A stretch of DNA of 15,512 nt from SAR324 cluster bacterium (GTDB lineage Bacteria > SAR324 > XYD2-FULL-50-16), in NCBI GenBank assembly GCA_002401295.1, contig NVSR01000056.1, forward strand, positions 1-15,512. The letters run 5' to 3'. How positions within the stretch are numbered: the first letter of the stretch is position 1; every line of letters begins with the position of its first letter. The notes beneath the pieces are model-generated. The model ran no database searches. It worked only from the letters and a program-made list of their open reading frames with translations, and was not told the DNA's origin. The position numbers and the translations under genes were made by a program. Shown here in pieces: positions 13,344 through 15,512 of the stretch.

Positions 13344-13865
13344 ATGAAACGATTCTTTCTTTTGGCTATTGCCCTACTTTTACCACTCTCCATTTTTGCA
13401 GCCTTACCTTTAGGAAAGGTACCTCCTGTGGTGATGTTACAAGGTGATGATGGTGGGCGTGTGGATGGAAGCCCCTGGAGCAGTGAAGAGATCTCTGGGA
13501 AGGTTTTTATCATGTTCTATGTGGATCCTGATGAAAAAAATCTGAATGATCATGTTTCCCTACGCCTTAAGGAAGAAAGTTTCTCCCCCAACCATTTTGC
13601 CTCCATTGCCGTGATTAATATGGACGCGACCTGGTTGCCCAATAGCATGATTGCCTCCTCCCTCAAAGAAAAACAAAAGGAATTCCCTTTGACTACCTAC
13701 GTGAAAGATATGGAAAAGGTTCTAGTCGATAAGTGGGACCTGGGAGATGATACCAGCAATGTGGTTGCCTTTGATCGTAAAGGACAAGTAATCTTCAGCA
13801 AAGATGGAAAACTTTCTGCTAGTGAAGTGGATACACTGATCTCCAGCATCAAAGCAAAGTTATAA
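13344..13865 (+). CDS. ytfJ: YtfJ family exported protein (thioredoxin-like fold)
   Basis: This 173-residue protein has a clear signal peptide: MKR, a hydrophobic core (4-18) and cleavage after about A19/A20, so it is probably periplasmic. The mature part follows the YtfJ pattern: LGKVPPV near the N-terminus, a GKVFIMFYVDPDEKN strand-loop, VINMDATWLPN, a WDLGDDTSNVVAFDRKGQV region and a final KDGKLSASEVDTLI helix. No cysteine is present anywhere, so it cannot be a redox-active thioredoxin. The function of the family is not established. AGGA at 13335-13338 sits five bases before the ATG. It is 25 bp behind hflX with no promoter visible between, so cotranscription is likely. Confidence 0.85.
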   Translation: MKRFFLLAIALLLPLSIFAALPLGKVPPVVMLQGDDGGRVDGSPWSSEEISGKVFIMFYVDPDEKNLNDHVSLRLKEESFSPNHFASIAVINMDATWLPNSMIASSLKEKQKEFPLTTYVKDMEKVLVDKWDLGDDTSNVVAFDRKGQVIFSKDGKLSASEVDTLISSIKAKL

Positions 13866-13870
13866 TAGCT

Positions 13871-13891
13871 ATCCCTGGCTACTCCAGGGGT
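13871..13891 (+). terminator. hairpin after the YtfJ-family gene
   Basis: ATCCCTGG pairs with CCAGGGGT (one G-T wobble) around CTACT, six bases past the stop. It lacks a T-run but its position suits an operon-end structure. Confidence 0.5.
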
Positions 13892-13904
13892 CTCAAATTC
13901 TGCT

Positions 13905-13936
13905 CATTCCCATGGTCTCTTTTCAAAGTGGGAATG
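13905..13936 (+). terminator. second hairpin after the YtfJ-family gene
   Basis: CATTCCCA and TGGGAATG form a perfect 8-bp stem with a 16-nt loop. No T-run follows. It could be part of the 3' end of the hflX-ytfJ message or a separate regulatory element. Confidence 0.4.
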
Positions 13937-14275
13937 CACACCCTTACAGGATTCATCAACACTCAAAAGCTTCTCTCCTTTGACTTAAAAAAGGTGCAGA
14001 ACAACTCCACAATGCCCCCCGCTATCGTAGTACTCAGTCATTACTATTTTGTCTGACACATATGCAAATGCTTTTTATTGAATGCCCCTTGGAGCAAGAA
14101 AAATATCTTTGTGTAGGATAGGCAAAGCTTGCGTGCCCATCTGTTGATTCAAAAATATTCTGCTGATTCAGAGACCACCCCATTGATGAGCACACAAGTT
14201 TTACCCATCACAAAGTCAGACCTTTGCCTAGTAAAGCCACCGCGACTCAATAGACCCCTTGGACATAGCAAATGA

Positions 14276-14291
14276 AGGAAAATATTTTCCT
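14276..14291. promoter_or_regulatory. 16-bp perfect palindrome
   Basis: AGGAAAATATTTTCCT is perfectly symmetric without a spacer. Such sites often bind dimeric repressors, but no consensus I know fits exactly. It lies about 300 bp ahead of the USP gene in otherwise empty DNA. Confidence 0.4.
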
Positions 14292-14490
14292 GTCTAATCA
14301 AGGGACTTTTCCTGCAACACCCCCCCCAATGGACTTGAGTTAACTACCATTTAGAACATTCAGGAGCAGCCTCTATTTTTTATAAATATTTGTATTGAAA
14401 GAGGTATCTTACTTTTCCATACCACATTTCGGATCCCCCTAGTTACATTTGAAGACAAAATGGTGGCAAAATCAAACATAGATTTAATAG

Positions 14491-14532
14491 ACTCGGCTCC
14501 GATGAGTAATCAATCCTTATCAGGCACTCATC
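14491..14532 (+). promoter_or_regulatory. alternative hairpins in the USP upstream region
   Basis: GATGAGT (14501-14507) pairs perfectly with ACTCATC (14526-14532). Its GAGT can alternatively pair with ACTC at 14491-14494, helped by GG/CC at 14495-14500. The two structures exclude each other, as in attenuators and riboswitches. They end 42 nt before the GTG start. No known riboswitch class is recognised. Confidence 0.35.
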
Positions 14533-14574
14533 TCTTACAAGATTAGAATTTTGAATATTTTCAAGGAGAGGAGA

Positions 14575-15030
14575 GTGATAAAATTCAAAAAGATTTTATT
14601 TCCAGTCAGCTTAACGGAGATTTCACCTAAAGTAGTTCCTTATATCACGTCACTAGCTACCAGCTATGATGCGGAAATTCATCTTTTACATGTTTCCCAC
14701 GGTTTTGATCAGCATATAGATACGTATATCACCCATACAGCCAAACCAGACTTTAAAAAAATGGCCAGTCATTTTGAACAGGAACTATCCACCAGTGCGA
14801 AAAGCCGTTTGCTAGCCTTCCGCAACAAATACTTTCAAGAGTTCCCCAATGTCAAAACTACCATTGTCACCGGCACCCATCACAAAGAAATCCTGCATTA
14901 CACGGAAGCAGAAGGCATTGAGATGATTGTTATGGGGACAGGAAGAGGGTTGAGTACTATCTTTGGCTCCGTGGCAGAGCGAGTCACAAAACTTTCATCA
15001 ATCCCTGTGATGATTATCAAAACGGCTTAA
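14575..15030 (+). CDS. universal stress protein (UspA family)
   Basis: This is a 151-residue single-domain USP, the usual size for a cytosolic dimer-forming protein. It starts KKILFPVSLTEISPK (5-19), has AEIHLLHVS (33-41) and ends EMIVMGTGRGLSTIFGSVAERVTKLSSIPVMII. The nucleotide-loop region GTGRGLSTIFGS (121-132) is two residues shorter than the G-2x-G-9x-G(S/T) pattern of ATP-binding members, so ATP binding is doubtful. A GTG at 14575 is chosen because AAGGAG lies at 14563-14568, six bases upstream; a TTG at 14551 would add eight residues and place that site inside the gene. The NhaC-type antiporter follows by 67 bp, suggesting a role in salt or pH stress. Confidence 0.88.
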   Translation: MIKFKKILFPVSLTEISPKVVPYITSLATSYDAEIHLLHVSHGFDQHIDTYITHTAKPDFKKMASHFEQELSTSAKSRLLAFRNKYFQEFPNVKTTIVTGTHHKEILHYTEAEGIEMIVMGTGRGLSTIFGSVAERVTKLSSIPVMIIKTA

Positions 15031-15097
15031 GAGATTACCAATCGATAAAAAAATTCCCTGCTCGATAAAGAGCATCACAGAAAGTAAGGAAAAAAAT

Positions 15098-15512
15098 ATG
15101 ATGTCCGAACGGAAAAAACGAGATCCCTATGCTTGGGAAGCACTACTATCAATTCTAGCTTTGATTGTGGCGATTAGTCTGGCGATTATTAAATACGAGA
15201 CAGACGCCCAAATTCCAATTTTGATTGGTGTGGTCGTAGCATCATTGGTTGCTTTGAGAGCCGGATTTACCTGGAAAGAGATTGAAGATGGCATGTTGGA
15301 TGGAATTACCAATTCACTACAATCCATCGTAATCCTGGCAATTATTGGGATTTTGATTGGTGTTTGGATCTTATCGGGAGTCGTGCCCACGCTGCTATAT
15401 TATGGCTTGAATATTTTACACCCCAGTATATTTTTGCCAGCAACCGTCATGATTTGTGCCGTGACATCCATGGCAACAGGGACCTCTTGGGGAACCAGTG
15501 GAACCATTGGCA
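15098..15512 (+). CDS. nhaC: NhaC family Na+/H+ antiporter, N-terminal part
   Basis: The 138 visible residues are the start of an integral membrane Na+/H+ (or related cation/proton, carboxylate) antiporter; the gene continues past the window end. A basic N-terminus (MMSERKKRDPY) is followed by hydrophobic segments at about 14-31, 38-53, 75-103 and 105-126. The conserved TSMATGTSWGTSGTIG motif of the NhaC family occurs at 123-138. TAAGGA (15085-15090) is seven bases before the first ATG; a second ATG is the next codon. It lies 67 bp downstream of the USP gene with no clear terminator between. Substrate specificity (Na+/H+ or malate-lactate type) cannot be decided from this part. Confidence 0.88.
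   Translation, partial: MMSERKKRDPYAWEALLSILALIVAISLAIIKYETDAQIPILIGVVVASLVALRAGFTWKEIEDGMLDGITNSLQSIVILAIIGILIGVWILSGVVPTLLYYGLNILHPSIFLPATVMICAVTSMATGTSWGTSGTIG

Larger units (their letters stand above)
13866..14574. other. gene-poor spacer of about 700 bp
   Basis: I find no convincing gene on either strand; in-frame stops are frequent and no RBS-plus-ORF combination stands out. It contains two hairpins after the YtfJ gene, an eight-C run near 14330, a 16-bp palindrome at 14276-14291 and paired hairpins just ahead of the USP gene. Its length and structure would suit a small RNA or a degraded gene, but no known RNA family is recognised. Confidence 0.5.

Noticed and set aside
15127..15390. 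Minus-strand 87-residue frame at the right end
   Set aside because: Antisense to the NhaC-type gene, whose conserved motif and RBS are clear.

Overview
The window is bacterial chromosomal DNA, probably from a Gram-negative organism. It has dense protein genes with short spacers, Sec-type signal peptides, a YtfJ-family periplasmic protein, intrinsic-terminator-like hairpins and several housekeeping genes (ppa, fmt, hflX). I cannot place it in a genus. I saw no rRNA, tRNA, CRISPR array, transposase or phage structural gene.

Left end (1-2031): an AT-rich stretch holds a plus-strand gene for a secreted protein with four Cys-rich DUF3011 repeats. It runs tail to tail into a minus-strand lysylphosphatidylglycerol-synthase-type membrane protein. 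The family-like sequence of both genes stops at the same point, about 1230/1231. The membrane protein has lost its C-terminus there, so this looks like a recombination or insertion boundary, or an assembly chimera.

2161-3978 (minus): a Hanks-type Ser/Thr kinase with a non-canonical catalytic loop and a large unrecognised C-terminal half lies upstream of the truncated membrane gene. A divergent 360-bp spacer separates it from ppa (4341-5006, soluble family I inorganic pyrophosphatase), which is followed by two good terminator hairpins. Next comes a long U32/DUF3656 protein (5222-7747), related to the RlhA/TrhP RNA-hydroxylation group and carrying two cysteine quartets.

7748-10929: two genes with no family I recognise (7969-9045 and 9313-10929) stand in AT-rich spacers containing hairpins, palindromes and an inverted repeat. 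The second has a C-terminal region that reads like a winged-helix DNA-binding or replication-initiator fold. It overlaps the TTG start of fmt by 8 nt, so the two are probably translationally coupled.

10922-13865: fmt (methionyl-tRNA formyltransferase), then hflX (ribosome-associated GTPase) behind a recognisable TTGACA promoter, with a YtfJ-family exported protein 25 bp downstream.

13866-15512: a gene-poor stretch of about 700 bp with hairpins and a 16-bp perfect palindrome precedes a universal stress protein. The USP is followed at 67 bp by the start of an NhaC-type Na+/H+ antiporter cut by the window end. The USP/NhaC pair suggests a salt or pH stress unit.

The best candidates for something undescribed are the two orphan genes with their structured spacers, the kinase C-terminal half beside a lipid-flippase-like gene, and the DUF3011 junction. 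None is strong evidence for a new system.
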